Part shown: one piece after another, positions 17,360-26,764 of the stretch | How the letters are laid out: each line of letters opens with the position of its first letter | How positions within the stretch are numbered: the first letter of the stretch is position 1 | Source of the DNA: a bacterium | GTDB lineage: Bacteria > Cyanobacteriota > Vampirovibrionia > Obscuribacterales > Obscuribacteraceae | DNA: 64,000 nt | Direction of reading: 5' to 3' | NCBI GenBank assembly: GCA_018062085.1 | Contig: JAGOSY010000018.1 | Location: 1-64,000 of the forward strand | The notes under the pieces: model-generated | The model's database searches: none | What the model was told of the DNA's origin: nothing | The model's input: the letters and a program-made list of their open reading frames with translations, nothing else | Made by a program: the position numbers and the translations under genes

Positions 17360-18814
17360 ATGAAGGTCACCCTCGAACGGGAAGGCAAAAACATAGTAAA
17401 AATGGGTATCGAGTTGGAACCTGACAAGGTTTCCCGTGCCTACGAGATGGCTTGTCGCCAGCTCAGTCATCAAGTGCGCATCCCTGGTTTTAGACCGGGC
17501 AAAGCGCCAAGAATGATAATTGAAAAGACCATTGGTGAAGAAGCTATCAAACGTGAAGCTTTAGAAAAGCTTGTTCCTGAGCTGATCAACGAGGCTCTTT
17601 TAAAAGAAAATCTCGACATCATCACAGCTCCTGAGTATTCCAACTTCGATTTTAAACTTGGCCAACCATTGAAGTTTGAAGCTAAGTTTGAGATTCGTCC
17701 TGAAGTCAAACTGGGCAGTTACAAAGAAATTGAAGTCAATGTTCCTGAAGTAGCACTACCAGAAGACGCGCTTGAGCGTGCTTTGACAAATGTGGCCGAA
17801 ACCAAAGCCTCGCTTGCGCCGGTAGAAGGCCGAGCAGCTGAAATGGGCGATACTGCCGTGATTGATTTCGAGTGCTTTGTCGACGGTAATGCCCTTGAAG
17901 GCGGTAAAGCTGATTCATTGATGCTTGATCTAGTCGAAGGTTCATTCTTGCCTGGTTTCTGCGAGCAAGTTGTTGGCAAAAATGCCAAAGACAAGTTCAA
18001 GGCCAAAGCCACTTTCCCTGAAAACTACAAGCGCAAAGAAGTCGCTGGTAAAGAAGCTGAATTTGAAGTTCACCTGAAAGAAATTCGCAAGAAGTCGACG
18101 CCTGATGTTAATGACGAACTGGCTAAATCAGTCGGACACGAAAATCTTGATGGCCTTAAAGAGTCTATCAAGGCCGAACTACATGAAGTGGTCAAGCAGG
18201 AAAATGAATCGCGGGCTCAGAGAATGGTAGTAGAGGCGGTGGCGCTCAGCGCCCAGGTCGACATTCCTGAAACTATGGTTGAGCGTGAGCGTGACTTGTT
18301 GCTTGGTCAACTGCGTCGTTATGTTGAGCAAAACGGTCAGCCATGGGAAGAGTTTGAGGCGACTGACGAATACACCCAGATGAAAACCACTAAATTAGAA
18401 GAGGCTCGTCAGCGTGTTCTTACTTCGTTAGTGCTTGGTGCCGTTGTGCGTGAAGAGAAACTTACCGTCAACGATGAAGAAATGGCCCCCTACTACGCTG
18501 AACTGGCCATGCGCTATCAATTGCGTCCAGATCAGTTTGAAGAGTTTGCCAACAACGAAGACGTGCGCAGGCAAGTTGCTGAAGAAGTATTGACCGGTAA
18601 AGTTGTAGAGCTTTTGGTCAGTGCCGCCAAAATTAACTTCGTGCCTGATGAATGTACCGAAGACCATGACCACGCAGCCCACGGCCACAGCGGAAAAGCT
18701 GTAGCTAAAGCTGAAGCCAAAACCGAAGGTAAGGCTGAAACCAAAGCTGCAGTTGAAGGCAAAGAAAAGCCTAAAGCTGAGGCTGGTAAGAAAGCTAGCA
18801 AGAAAGCCGAATAG
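17360..18814 (+). CDS. tig: Trigger factor with extended charged tail
   Basis: Ribosome-associated chaperone and peptidyl-prolyl isomerase. The N-domain contains the ribosome-docking signature in PGFRPGKAPRMIIEK (about 43-57). A PPIase (FKBP-like) domain lies at about 155-245 and the long alpha-helical C-domain continues to about 430. The 484-residue length exceeds the usual 430-450 because of a tail: a His/Asp-rich patch (DHDHAAHGHSG) and then Lys/Ala/Glu repeats (KAEAKTEGKAETK). The patch could bind metal; that is inference. It is first in the classic tig-clpP-clpX-lon order, with a separate promoter region before clpP. Confidence 0.96.
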   Translation: MKVTLEREGKNIVKMGIELEPDKVSRAYEMACRQLSHQVRIPGFRPGKAPRMIIEKTIGEEAIKREALEKLVPELINEALLKENLDIITAPEYSNFDFKLGQPLKFEAKFEIRPEVKLGSYKEIEVNVPEVALPEDALERALTNVAETKASLAPVEGRAAEMGDTAVIDFECFVDGNALEGGKADSLMLDLVEGSFLPGFCEQVVGKNAKDKFKAKATFPENYKRKEVAGKEAEFEVHLKEIRKKSTPDVNDELAKSVGHENLDGLKESIKAELHEVVKQENESRAQRMVVEAVALSAQVDIPETMVERERDLLLGQLRRYVEQNGQPWEEFEATDEYTQMKTTKLEEARQRVLTSLVLGAVVREEKLTVNDEEMAPYYAELAMRYQLRPDQFEEFANNEDVRRQVAEEVLTGKVVELLVSAAKINFVPDECTEDHDHAAHGHSGKAVAKAEAKTEGKAETKAAVEGKEKPKAEAGKKASKKAE

Positions 18815-19007
18815 GCTAAATTAGTTACTCGAGAGGTGGCAAGTACACTACACGTGCTCTCCTAAAGACTTTCTTGGGAAGTCTCAGTTCAGAGGCCGTT
18901 TAATGTGTATTTGTCACTTTTCAGTAAGATAGAATGCCACATGAGCGATAAAATACCTTTTGAGCATTGCTCAAGGCTAAGAGACATCCTAGGAAACGGA
19001 AGACAAA

Positions 19008-19718
19008 ATGACTACACAAAAATTCGGTGACAACAACATCATTAAGTCGCCACCCAGCTCTAAGCAACTTTATGAGATCTGGAGCCAGACGCCTTATGTC
19101 AGCCCTGATGCCATTTATGCACCGACAGTAATTGAAACTACTGCCCGTGGTGAAAGAGCATTCGACATCTTCTCAAGATTGCTGCGCGAGAGAATTATTT
19201 TCCTGGGCACCGCAATTGATGACATGGTGGCAAATCTAATTGTCGCTCAGTTGCTATTGCTTGAAGGCGAAGATCCAGAAAAAGATATCCGTCTATACGT
19301 CAACTCACCTGGTGGCTCTGTCACTGCTGGTTTGGCTATCTACGACACCATGCAACATATCCGCTCAGATGTATCCACAATCTGTTTGGGTCAAGCTGCA
19401 TCCATGGGTGCTTTCCTTCTTTCTGCTGGTAAGAAAGGCAAGCGTCTTTCTCTTCCTCACTCACGCATCTTGATTCACCAACCACTTGGTGGTGCTCAAG
19501 GTCAAGCTACCGATATCGAAATTCAAGCTCGCGAGATTCTTCGCATCAAGCGCCAATTGAATGAATTGATGGCTGAGCATACTGGTCAATCGGTTAAAAC
19601 AATCGAGAAAGACACAGATCGTGACAACATCATGACTGCAGAAGAAGCCAAGGAGTACGGCTTGGTCGATCAAGTTATTACCAAACTTGAGCAATCGCCC
19701 AACCTGTCTGCTGTCTAA
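19008..19718 (+). CDS. clpP: ATP-dependent Clp protease proteolytic subunit
   Basis: Serine peptidase forming the double-heptamer chamber used by ClpX and other Clp ATPases. The catalytic triad aligns as Ser132 (GQAASMGAF), His157 (RILIHQP) and Asp206 (DRDN). It also has YVNSPGGSV and KEYGLVD. The 236 residues include an N-terminal extension of about 20 residues over E. coli ClpP, compatible with a propeptide. The ATG at 19008 follows AGGAAACGGAAGAC. A strong hairpin separates it from clpX, so the two may be only partly cotranscribed. Confidence 0.97.
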   Translation: MTTQKFGDNNIIKSPPSSKQLYEIWSQTPYVSPDAIYAPTVIETTARGERAFDIFSRLLRERIIFLGTAIDDMVANLIVAQLLLLEGEDPEKDIRLYVNSPGGSVTAGLAIYDTMQHIRSDVSTICLGQAASMGAFLLSAGKKGKRLSLPHSRILIHQPLGGAQGQATDIEIQAREILRIKRQLNELMAEHTGQSVKTIEKDTDRDNIMTAEEAKEYGLVDQVITKLEQSPNLSAV

Positions 19719-19731
19719 CCTAACTAGGTTG

Positions 19732-19763
19732 ATGCCCGGGACTGAGCGCCCGGGCATTTAACT
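19732..19763 (+). terminator. Strong hairpin between clpP and clpX
   Basis: ATGCCCGGG (19732-19740) and CCCGGGCAT (19749-19757) form a perfect 9-bp stem with an 8-base loop, followed by TTAACTTT. The T-run is interrupted, so it may attenuate rather than fully stop transcription into clpX. Confidence 0.7.
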
Positions 19764-19821
19764 TTGTAGAATGCTAAGTGTGTGATTAAGTAGAACTATA
19801 GGTCCTAGATAGGGAAACTAA

Positions 19822-21120
19822 ATGCCAAAACAATCGGACAATCGACTCAAGTGCTCGTTTTGCGGAAAGAGTCAAGATCAAGTGAAAAAGTTGATCGCTG
19901 GCCCCGGAGTATATATCTGCGATGAGTGTGTTGATCTTTGCAACGAGATCCTTGATGAAGAACTGTTCGAAGGCGGCGCTGCTGCTCAGCCCGCTCCAGA
20001 AACATCAACCCCGCAAATGGTTGATATTCCTAAGCCTCAAGAAATTAAGGCCTTCCTCGATCAGCATATCATCGGTCAATCAAGAGCAAAGAAAATTCTT
20101 TCAGTGGCTGTATACAACCACTACAAGAGAATTAGCCACAACGCCGAACTTGCTGATCAAGTAGAAATTTCGAAGTCAAATATTCTATTGATTGGACCAA
20201 CGGGTTGCGGTAAAACCTTGCTGGCCCAAACATTGGCCAAATTACTTGATGTTCCCTTCGCTGTTGCTGATGCTACCACTCTTACCGAGGCTGGCTATGT
20301 CGGTGAAGACGTTGAAAACATTTTGCTTCGACTCTATCAATCAGCCGATTATGATGTGAAGAAGGCTGAGCGCGGCATTATTTACATCGATGAAATCGAC
20401 AAAATCTCACGCAAATCTGAAAACACCAGTATCACCAGAGATGTCTCTGGCGAAGGCGTGCAACAGGCCTTACTGAAGATGATTGAAGGAACTCTTGCTA
20501 ACGTACCACCACAAGGCGGTCGCAAGCATCCACACCAAGAATTCATTCAAATCAATACTGCCAATATTCTATTTATCTGCGGTGGAGCGTTCGTTGGCTT
20601 AGACAAGATTGTTGAGGCCCGCGTATCGTCTAACCGTAACATTGGTTTCGGTAGTGAGCGCCCGTTGACAGCCTGGGAAAGAGAACAGCGCTCATCGAAG
20701 ATTCTGATGGACACTGCTCCAGATGATTTGCTCAAGTTTGGTTTGATACCAGAGTTTGTTGGCCGTATGCCTGTGACAGCAGTGCTTGAAGCTCTCGATG
20801 TGGAAGCTTTGGTTCGCATTATGGTTGAGCCAAAGAATGCCATCATCAAGCAATATCAACAGTTGTTGTCTCTTGATGGAGTTGAACTGAAGTTCGATAC
20901 CGAATCAATTCGGGCTGTAGCTGAAGAAGCACTTAAGCGTAAGACTGGCGCCCGGGCGCTGCGCTCTATCGTTGAAGAAATTATGCTCGATATTATGTAT
21001 GAAGTGCCATCGCGATCTGATATCAAGGTCTGCCATATCACTAAGGAACTTGTAGAAAAAAGATCGACAGCGGAGCTACTTCAGCTTCCAAAGGCTAAAC
21101 TGAAGGGGGAGATTGCCTAA
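19822..21120 (+). CDS. clpX: ATP-dependent Clp protease ATP-binding subunit ClpX
   Basis: AAA+ unfoldase feeding substrates to ClpP. 432 residues. The N-terminal zinc-binding domain has Cys11-x2-Cys14 and Cys33-x2-Cys36. Walker A is GPTGCGKT (125-132), Walker B is IIYIDEIDKI, and sensor/pore segments include ALLKMIEGT and VGRMPV. The C-terminal domain carries KRKTGARALRSIVEEIMLDIMYE with the sensor-2 Arg. Every signature is intact. Confidence 0.98.
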   Translation: MPKQSDNRLKCSFCGKSQDQVKKLIAGPGVYICDECVDLCNEILDEELFEGGAAAQPAPETSTPQMVDIPKPQEIKAFLDQHIIGQSRAKKILSVAVYNHYKRISHNAELADQVEISKSNILLIGPTGCGKTLLAQTLAKLLDVPFAVADATTLTEAGYVGEDVENILLRLYQSADYDVKKAERGIIYIDEIDKISRKSENTSITRDVSGEGVQQALLKMIEGTLANVPPQGGRKHPHQEFIQINTANILFICGGAFVGLDKIVEARVSSNRNIGFGSERPLTAWEREQRSSKILMDTAPDDLLKFGLIPEFVGRMPVTAVLEALDVEALVRIMVEPKNAIIKQYQQLLSLDGVELKFDTESIRAVAEEALKRKTGARALRSIVEEIMLDIMYEVPSRSDIKVCHITKELVEKRSTAELLQLPKAKLKGEIA

Positions 21121-21186
21121 GGCTTGTAAAGCTGGCGATTAATCCTTAAAAGCGTCAGTTTTCTCGTTGAGGCCAATTAACGCCTT

Positions 21187-23580
21187 ATGGTGGATTTGAG
21201 CACTGAATTCCCCCTCATCCCTCTTCGGGACGTTGTAGTCTTCCCCCAAATGGTAACGCCTTTGTTTGTTTCGAGGCCGCGCTCTATCGCGGCTCTCGAA
21301 CAGGCCTTGATGCGCGACGATCGTCTTGTCGTTCTGGTCGCTCAAAAAGAGCCAGAGACTGAAGACCCTAAAGTTGAAGACTTATATCAGGTAGGAACTT
21401 TAGCTGAAGTAATGCAAATGCTGAAGCTTCCCGATGGCACGGTTAAAGTGCTGGTGGAAGGTTCTATGCGGGTCATGCTGGATGTCATTGAAGATGCTCC
21501 TGAGCATTTCACCGCTAAAGTTGAAGAGCGCACTGAGATATTGGTCGATGATGAGACCACCCGCACGCTTATCAAAATTTCAGTAGAGAAATTTGAGCAG
21601 TACGTTAAGTCGACTAAGAAAATCAATCCAGAGAGCCTTCTGGCTGTTTCTGGTATTGGTCAACCAGGTCGTCTGGCTGACATTATTGCTACCTACTTGG
21701 GCCTCAGTTTGGCCGAGCGGCAGAAGTGTTTAGAAGTAAACGATGCCACAGAAAGACTCGAATATATTGGTCAACTGCTCTCTCGCGAGCTAGAGCTGGC
21801 TGATTTAGAACAACAGATTCATGACCGTGTGCGCTTCAATTTAGAGAAGACCCAGCGTGAATATTACCTGCGCGAAAAACTGCGCATCATTCAAGATGAA
21901 CTGAATCAAGATGGTGGCGAACTCGGTGAGATAAACGAGTATAAGCAGAAAATTAAAAAGTCGAAAATGGTTGGTGTGGCTCTTGAGCGTGCCAATAAAG
22001 AACTCGGCCGCCTTGAGAAAATGATGCCCCAGAGCGCTGAAGCTGGTGTCATTCGTACTTACTTAGATACTCTTGTGGCTTTGCCCTGGGCTAAACGTTC
22101 GCGCGAAGTTATTGATTTACATAAGGCCGAAGAGATTTTGACCGAAGACCACTATGGTCTAGAGAAAGTCAAAGAGCGCATCTTGGAATACCTGGCAGTG
22201 CGCAAGCTGGCCAAAGAGCCAACCGGAACTATTCTTTGCTTGGTCGGGCCACCTGGGGTTGGTAAGACCAGTCTCGTTAAGTCAATTGCGCGGGCGATGA
22301 ATCGGCAGTTTGCTCGTATCAGTTTAGGCGGCGTCAGCGATGAAGCCGAGATTCGTGGCCACAGACGCACTTATATTGGCGCTATGCCTGGTCGCATTAT
22401 TCAGGCTGTAAAGCAAGCTGGAACTAAAAATCCAGTGATCCTGCTTGATGAAATTGAGAAGATGACGCGTTCATATCAGGGCGACCCCATGGCTGCCATG
22501 TTAGAAGTGCTAGACCCTGATCAAAACGATTCATTTACCGATCATTATTTAGATGCGCCCTTCTCGCTTTCTGAAGTCGTCTTTGTTGCCACGGCTAACA
22601 GCTTAGAGCAAGTGCCAAGGCCACTGTTTGACCGCCTTGAGATTATTTCGATATCGGGTTACACCGAAGAAGAAAAAGTAGCAATAGCTGAAAATCACAT
22701 ATTGCCAAAGATTCTTTATCGCCATGGTTTAAGCGAAAAGCAACTGAAGATTCCCGCAGCTACCCTGCGCAAAATTATTCAAGAATATACTCGCGAAGCC
22801 GGTGTGCGCAGCTTAGAGCGCAACTTGGCCAATGTTTGCCGCAAAGTAGCCTCACAGGTGGTTAAAGAGGAGGTTGAGTCAGTTCGGTTGCAACCGAATC
22901 TGGTGCCTAAGTTCTTAGGACCGCCAAAAATTGTGCGCGAAAACGAAGTGAAAGGCCCTCAAGTTGGCATAGTTATGGGTTTGGCTTGGACAGAAACTGG
23001 CGGTGAAACTCTATCAATTGAAGTCAACACCATGCCAGGTAAAGGCAAGCTGCAATTGACTGGCCAACTTGGTGACGTCATGAAAGAGTCAGCGGAAGCA
23101 GCCTTTAGCTATATAAGAAGTCACGCTGAGTTGTTGGGTATTCCAGCAAACTTCCATGAAACCCTTGATATACACATCCACATACCTGAAGGCGCTACGC
23201 CTAAAGACGGCCCATCAGCTGGTGTGGCAATGTGCTGTGCTCTTGTTTCAGCTATTTCGAAACGACCTGCTCGTGGGTCGCTGGCCATGACTGGCGAAAT
23301 TACATTGCGTGGTCGCGTGCTACCCATTGGTGGACTGAAAGAGAAAGTATTGGCTGCTCTGCGCGCTGGTATTAAAACTGTCATTCTGCCGCGTAGTAAC
23401 GAAAAAGATTTGGCTGACATTCCTGACTATGTCAAAGACAAAGTTGAGCTAGTTCCTGTAGCTCACCTTGATGAAGTGTTTGCTCTAATCTTTAAAGACA
23501 AAACAAAGAAAACAGAAGCTGCTAAAACGCGTAACACCGTTGGTGGTGCAAAGCGCAGTGCTCTTGGTCGAGTTAAATAA
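21187..23580 (+). CDS. lon: ATP-dependent protease Lon (LonA type)
   Basis: 797-residue soluble LonA. The N-terminal substrate-binding LON domain (about 8-200) and coiled coil precede an AAA+ module with Walker A GPPGVGKT (354-361) and Walker B VILLDEIEKM. The C-terminal protease domain has the Ser-Lys dyad Ser677 (KDGPSAGVAM) and Lys720 (GGLKEKVLAA), almost the same numbering as E. coli Lon. A short basic tail ends the protein. It lies 66 bp after clpX with no evident terminator between, so it is probably cotranscribed with clpX. Confidence 0.98.
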   Translation: MVDLSTEFPLIPLRDVVVFPQMVTPLFVSRPRSIAALEQALMRDDRLVVLVAQKEPETEDPKVEDLYQVGTLAEVMQMLKLPDGTVKVLVEGSMRVMLDVIEDAPEHFTAKVEERTEILVDDETTRTLIKISVEKFEQYVKSTKKINPESLLAVSGIGQPGRLADIIATYLGLSLAERQKCLEVNDATERLEYIGQLLSRELELADLEQQIHDRVRFNLEKTQREYYLREKLRIIQDELNQDGGELGEINEYKQKIKKSKMVGVALERANKELGRLEKMMPQSAEAGVIRTYLDTLVALPWAKRSREVIDLHKAEEILTEDHYGLEKVKERILEYLAVRKLAKEPTGTILCLVGPPGVGKTSLVKSIARAMNRQFARISLGGVSDEAEIRGHRRTYIGAMPGRIIQAVKQAGTKNPVILLDEIEKMTRSYQGDPMAAMLEVLDPDQNDSFTDHYLDAPFSLSEVVFVATANSLEQVPRPLFDRLEIISISGYTEEEKVAIAENHILPKILYRHGLSEKQLKIPAATLRKIIQEYTREAGVRSLERNLANVCRKVASQVVKEEVESVRLQPNLVPKFLGPPKIVRENEVKGPQVGIVMGLAWTETGGETLSIEVNTMPGKGKLQLTGQLGDVMKESAEAAFSYIRSHAELLGIPANFHETLDIHIHIPEGATPKDGPSAGVAMCCALVSAISKRPARGSLAMTGEITLRGRVLPIGGLKEKVLAALRAGIKTVILPRSNEKDLADIPDYVKDKVELVPVAHLDEVFALIFKDKTKKTEAAKTRNTVGGAKRSALGRVK

Positions 23581-23594
23581 GAGGTTCTATTATC

Positions 23595-24314
23595 ATGCGT
23601 TTGCAAATTGTCGTATTTTCAGCGGCTTCGCTTCTGTTTGTGGTTGCTCCGGCTTTTGCTTCTGATGCTCCTGCTTCCGCTGCTTCCGCTGCTTCCGCTG
23701 CTTCCTCTGCACCCGCTGGGTCTTCTGCGTCCTCCAAGTCTTCTACAACTTCTGCCTCTTCTGCCTCTTCGGCTGCAGAGGGAGCCGCCAAACCTGCGAC
23801 AGCTTCTCTCACTCTGACACCAGCTAAAAGGGCTTTAATTCTTGAGCTGCTAAAGATGACAGATGCCGACAAGCAAGTTGAGATGATCATCAATCAACTG
23901 ACCCTCTCGCACCAAAAGCGCTATCCTTCTTTGTTGGCGCAAGCCATCAATGCTGCACCTAATCTTTCAGAAGAGAAGAAAAAAGAGCTGATCGCCAGTG
24001 CCCAAGAGCAAAGTGTGCGGTCGTCTGAGCGCTTACGTCAGTTGTTCGTGCAAAAAATTGATCTGAGTAAGGTCATGCAAGATGTTGCTCTGCAGGTCTA
24101 CAATAAGAACTTCACTGAGTCTGAAATGCAAGACATCATCACTTTCTACAAAACGCCCACGGGCAAGAAAACGTTGCAAGCGTTGCCAGCCGTTATGAGT
24201 GAATCAATGGAGATGACCACCGCTCTCATAACACCTCCCCTTGGTGAAATCATGAAGCAAGTATTGGAAGAAGAACGTGCGCGTTTGCAGAATTTAGATG
24301 CTGCGGCGAAATAG
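23595..24314 (+). CDS. Exported DUF2059-domain protein
   Basis: 239 residues. The signal peptide (about 1-23) ends in a likely APAFA cleavage site. Residues 24-70 are an Ala/Ser low-complexity linker encoded by near-perfect repeats of the type GCTTCCGCT, which may be slip-prone. Residues about 85-225 match DUF2059: helix pairs TDADKQVEMIINQLTLSHQ and FTESEMQDIITFYKTPTGKK, then a final helix with LEEERARLQ. Function of the family is unknown. It is 14 bp after lon, with GAGG as ribosome binding site, so it may be read with lon. Confidence 0.82.
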   Translation: MRLQIVVFSAASLLFVVAPAFASDAPASAASAASAASSAPAGSSASSKSSTTSASSASSAAEGAAKPATASLTLTPAKRALILELLKMTDADKQVEMIINQLTLSHQKRYPSLLAQAINAAPNLSEEKKKELIASAQEQSVRSSERLRQLFVQKIDLSKVMQDVALQVYNKNFTESEMQDIITFYKTPTGKKTLQALPAVMSESMEMTTALITPPLGEIMKQVLEEERARLQNLDAAAK

Positions 24315-24396
24315 CGAGAGGTCAATCGCACAGCGAGAGGCCGGTAAGTTAGAGATAAGACATTAGAATGGCTTGGTGAATTGGTTCAGAGAATAG

Positions 24397-24436
24397 TATT
24401 TTGAAAAAGCGTGTATATACACCTATTTTCAAAATA
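24397..24436. repeat. Imperfect 40-bp palindrome, GTGTATATACAC family, copy A
   Basis: Core GTGTATATACAC (24411-24422) is flanked by arms TATTTTGAAAA and TTTTCAAAATA. Three base pairs near the core (24408-24410 with 24423-24425) are mismatched or wobble. It lies in the convergent gap after the DUF2059 gene and is the most degenerate of the three copies in this window. Confidence 0.8.
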
Positions 24437-24484
24437 GTTGACTACTCAAGTATTTTGTTTCGACCCATGGGTATTAGAGCAAAC

Positions 24485-24514
24485 CGGAAATAGGTGTATA
24501 TACACCTATTTCCG
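24485..24514. repeat. Perfect 30-bp palindrome, copy B
   Basis: Every position from 24485 to 24514 pairs symmetrically about 24499/24500. The core is TAGGTGTATATACACCTA with outer arms CGGAAA / TTTCCG. There is no T-run beyond it. It could be a cruciform, a dimeric regulator's operator, or a bidirectional transcription block between convergent genes. Confidence 0.9.
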
Positions 24515-24568
24515 ATAATCAAGATCCAGTGGGCTCTTTGGGTTTGTTGTCGTCAAATTACAGCACAA

Positions 24569-26464
24569 TTATTTCGCTCTCAAGCGCGCTTCCATGTCAT
24601 CGAGCTGCTTAAGTCTAGCTGAGGCAATTTGACCAGGTAGCATTCCTGCTTTGATTGCTTTATGGCGATTGATTTCGCCACGAACTTGAATGCGCAGCGT
24701 ATCAAGCATGCCGAAAGCGCTTGAGGGAATGGCAATGACAGACGCAGCAAACAAAAGATCGTTGGTCACTCTGCTAGCACGAGCCGATGAATTGTTGTAA
24801 TGGTGGTTGAATCCAGGAATAGCAAAGAGAATGCCTGAGGCGGTTTTTGTACCGCCAACATAAAGACCGGCTCCAATATTTTGAGTGGCTGTTAGTTTTG
24901 CGGCGTTGCTTTTCTTCTGTGCCGCTCTAATTTCGTCATTGAATACTCGTTGGTGCTCACCATATAGTCCAGCTCTATCTATAGCATTGGCAACACCCAA
25001 GTTTGAAACTTTGCCTTGTTTGATCAGTTTATCCAGCACCGCTAGGTCTGATTCTAATACTTGCACCTTGGCGTCATTTGAATCTTGCACTACTTTTTTG
25101 ATGCGATGCTTGGTTAGTTCGCCAACACCTTTTGCTGCTACTCGACTCAGTATTGGGCCCCACATAGTTAGTTGACCTGACACTATGAAGAGCGCACCAG
25201 CTCTACCGTTCCATACGCGATGTCTTCTATGCAAAGAGAGATAGGCGAACTCGTAGCCAATGGCATTAGTAGTGTATTTGGCAAAGTCAAAAAAGTATTG
25301 CCACTGTTGGAAAGCAATTAGTTTTCGGGCGCCAACATGGAAGCGTTGAAATTCTTGCAACGATTGATCGCGCAAATCTTTTAAAACTTTTCCTTCTGCA
25401 TCATCAACTTCTACGTGCCCACTTAGAGCTGGTGATGAGGCCTCGACTTTTGTCAAAGCAGCTCTTTGAGCCATTAGAGAATCAATGTCGTTCTTGATGC
25501 CTTCGACATGTTTGGTTGCCGCAGAGGGAGAAAATCCATGGCGTCTTGCAATTAAATCGTGATAGCCATTGATACCAAATTCCATCACGGCAGCGCTGGC
25601 GCCAATAATAGAGCCGATCATTGGAATGTAATTGGCACTTTCTTGCACATGACGGTGCACTCCGGCTGCTCGATGCAGGTAAGAGCCCCTGTTTGCTACC
25701 GAAATAATGGCACCGGCTAGACCAGTTCCCATGTTCATTTCTTGTAGTCCGGCATAGCGCCAGCCTTTCCACCGCCCTTGTTTCCCAACTTCTTGGGAGT
25801 AGTGTAAGTTGAATTTTTGCAGTTCGATTTCTTTAAGTAGAATTTGTTTCGTTAGGTCATCAATTTTATCTACTGATTCTTCTGGAGTAATTGCTGCACC
25901 GCCAGAGAGAGTAAATTGTTCAGCTGTCGGGCTTTGCGCTAGTAGTGGTGCTTCTGTAGTCAGCTGAGGAGCTTCGTTTTGCGTCGCTTCTTCGTCCGCT
26001 GCACTTGCATCTACACTTGCATCTCCGGTTGCATTTCCATTTGCGTATGCTTTTGGGGCGGGCATAGTTCCAAGTGGCCCGCTAAGAGTGAAGTTGCCAT
26101 AGGCAATTTTTGCATTATTTTCAGAGCTAGTCTCAGCGCTATTTTTAGAGCTAATTTCAGAGCTGCTGGCTTTGCTAGTGTCAGTCTCTGCGGCTGCATT
26201 GTCGCTACTGGCGATAGCTTGATTTATTGCGCCGGTTTCGCCTATAGCAAAGAAGAAAGAGTTGTTTCTGGGTTCAGTCAATTCTCGTGTCACTGAATCG
26301 CTAGCTATTGGTTCGGTAGCGCTCTGTATCGCTACGTCTTCAGCGCTTTGTCCTTGGTCCTCAATGGGTGCTGGTGCCGCTAGGCAAGCAAATTTTGACT
26401 GAAGCGTGAAAGTTGTCGCTAGTAGAGCGCAAACGATTTTGTTACGACTATTTCTCAATGCCAC
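24569..26464 (-). CDS. Large exported protein with Gly/Ala-rich hydrophobic segments, unknown
   Basis: 631 residues from the GTG at 26464. That start is chosen because AGGAA lies just upstream and the protein then begins with a clean signal peptide (ALRNSRNKIVCALLATTF, cleavage near CLAAPAP). The frame stays open to TTG 26650, but the extra 62 residues look non-coding and a hairpin covers the far end. After a disordered Ala/Ser/Glu-rich part to about residue 200 comes a folded region. Its hydrophobic segments include GTGLAGAIISVAN, IPMIGSIIGASAAVMEFGI and LLFAASVIAIPSSAFGML, separated by long helices rich in charged residues. No known domain was recognised. Confidence 0.7.
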   Translation of the reverse strand: MALRNSRNKIVCALLATTFTLQSKFACLAAPAPIEDQGQSAEDVAIQSATEPIASDSVTRELTEPRNNSFFFAIGETGAINQAIASSDNAAAETDTSKASSSEISSKNSAETSSENNAKIAYGNFTLSGPLGTMPAPKAYANGNATGDASVDASAADEEATQNEAPQLTTEAPLLAQSPTAEQFTLSGGAAITPEESVDKIDDLTKQILLKEIELQKFNLHYSQEVGKQGRWKGWRYAGLQEMNMGTGLAGAIISVANRGSYLHRAAGVHRHVQESANYIPMIGSIIGASAAVMEFGINGYHDLIARRHGFSPSAATKHVEGIKNDIDSLMAQRAALTKVEASSPALSGHVEVDDAEGKVLKDLRDQSLQEFQRFHVGARKLIAFQQWQYFFDFAKYTTNAIGYEFAYLSLHRRHRVWNGRAGALFIVSGQLTMWGPILSRVAAKGVGELTKHRIKKVVQDSNDAKVQVLESDLAVLDKLIKQGKVSNLGVANAIDRAGLYGEHQRVFNDEIRAAQKKSNAAKLTATQNIGAGLYVGGTKTASGILFAIPGFNHHYNNSSARASRVTNDLLFAASVIAIPSSAFGMLDTLRIQVRGEINRHKAIKAGMLPGQIASARLKQLDDMEARLRAK

Positions 26465-26639
26465 AGAATGATTCCTATTGGTTTTGAATGATTGAACGAT
26501 AGAAAAGGAAGAAGACGAGTGGAAATTTTTAGCACGTAGTCTTGACAAGGCTCGCCGGTTCAATCTAAGTGAAAACGTAATCGTAGGGCAACAATGTGAT
26601 GATAATGTGATCATTCCAAATTTTAGTGTTTTTTCATAG

Positions 26640-26681
26640 CTTAAGACCAACCTCTCAGTTTCCTAAGAAGTTGGTCTTAAG
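26640..26681. repeat. 12-bp perfect inverted repeat with 18-base loop
   Basis: CTTAAGACCAAC (26640-26651) and GTTGGTCTTAAG (26670-26681). It lies in the leader of the 24569-26464 gene on the minus strand and is not followed by a T-run in either direction, so a terminator is unlikely. An RNA hairpin or protein-binding site is possible. Confidence 0.8.
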
Positions 26682-26727
26682 TTGCTTCGTTCCTAGCGAT
26701 ACCACCCCTGATACTGCTTTGGAATCT

Positions 26728-26749
26728 CACTTTGTCCTCAAACAAAGTG
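26728..26749 (-). terminator. Hairpin after the thioredoxin-like gene
   Basis: CACTTTGT (26728-26735) and ACAAAGTG (26742-26749) form a perfect 8-bp stem 15 bp after the stop codon at 26765. No T-run follows on the minus strand, so termination is only suggested by position. Confidence 0.4.
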
Positions 26750-26764
26750 TTCTTGTGAAAAAGC

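Noticed and set aside
26465..26650. N-terminal extension of the large exported protein to TTG 26650
   Set aside because: The extra 62 residues hide the signal peptide, the TTG has no properly spaced ribosome binding site and lies in a hairpin; GTG 26464 fits better.
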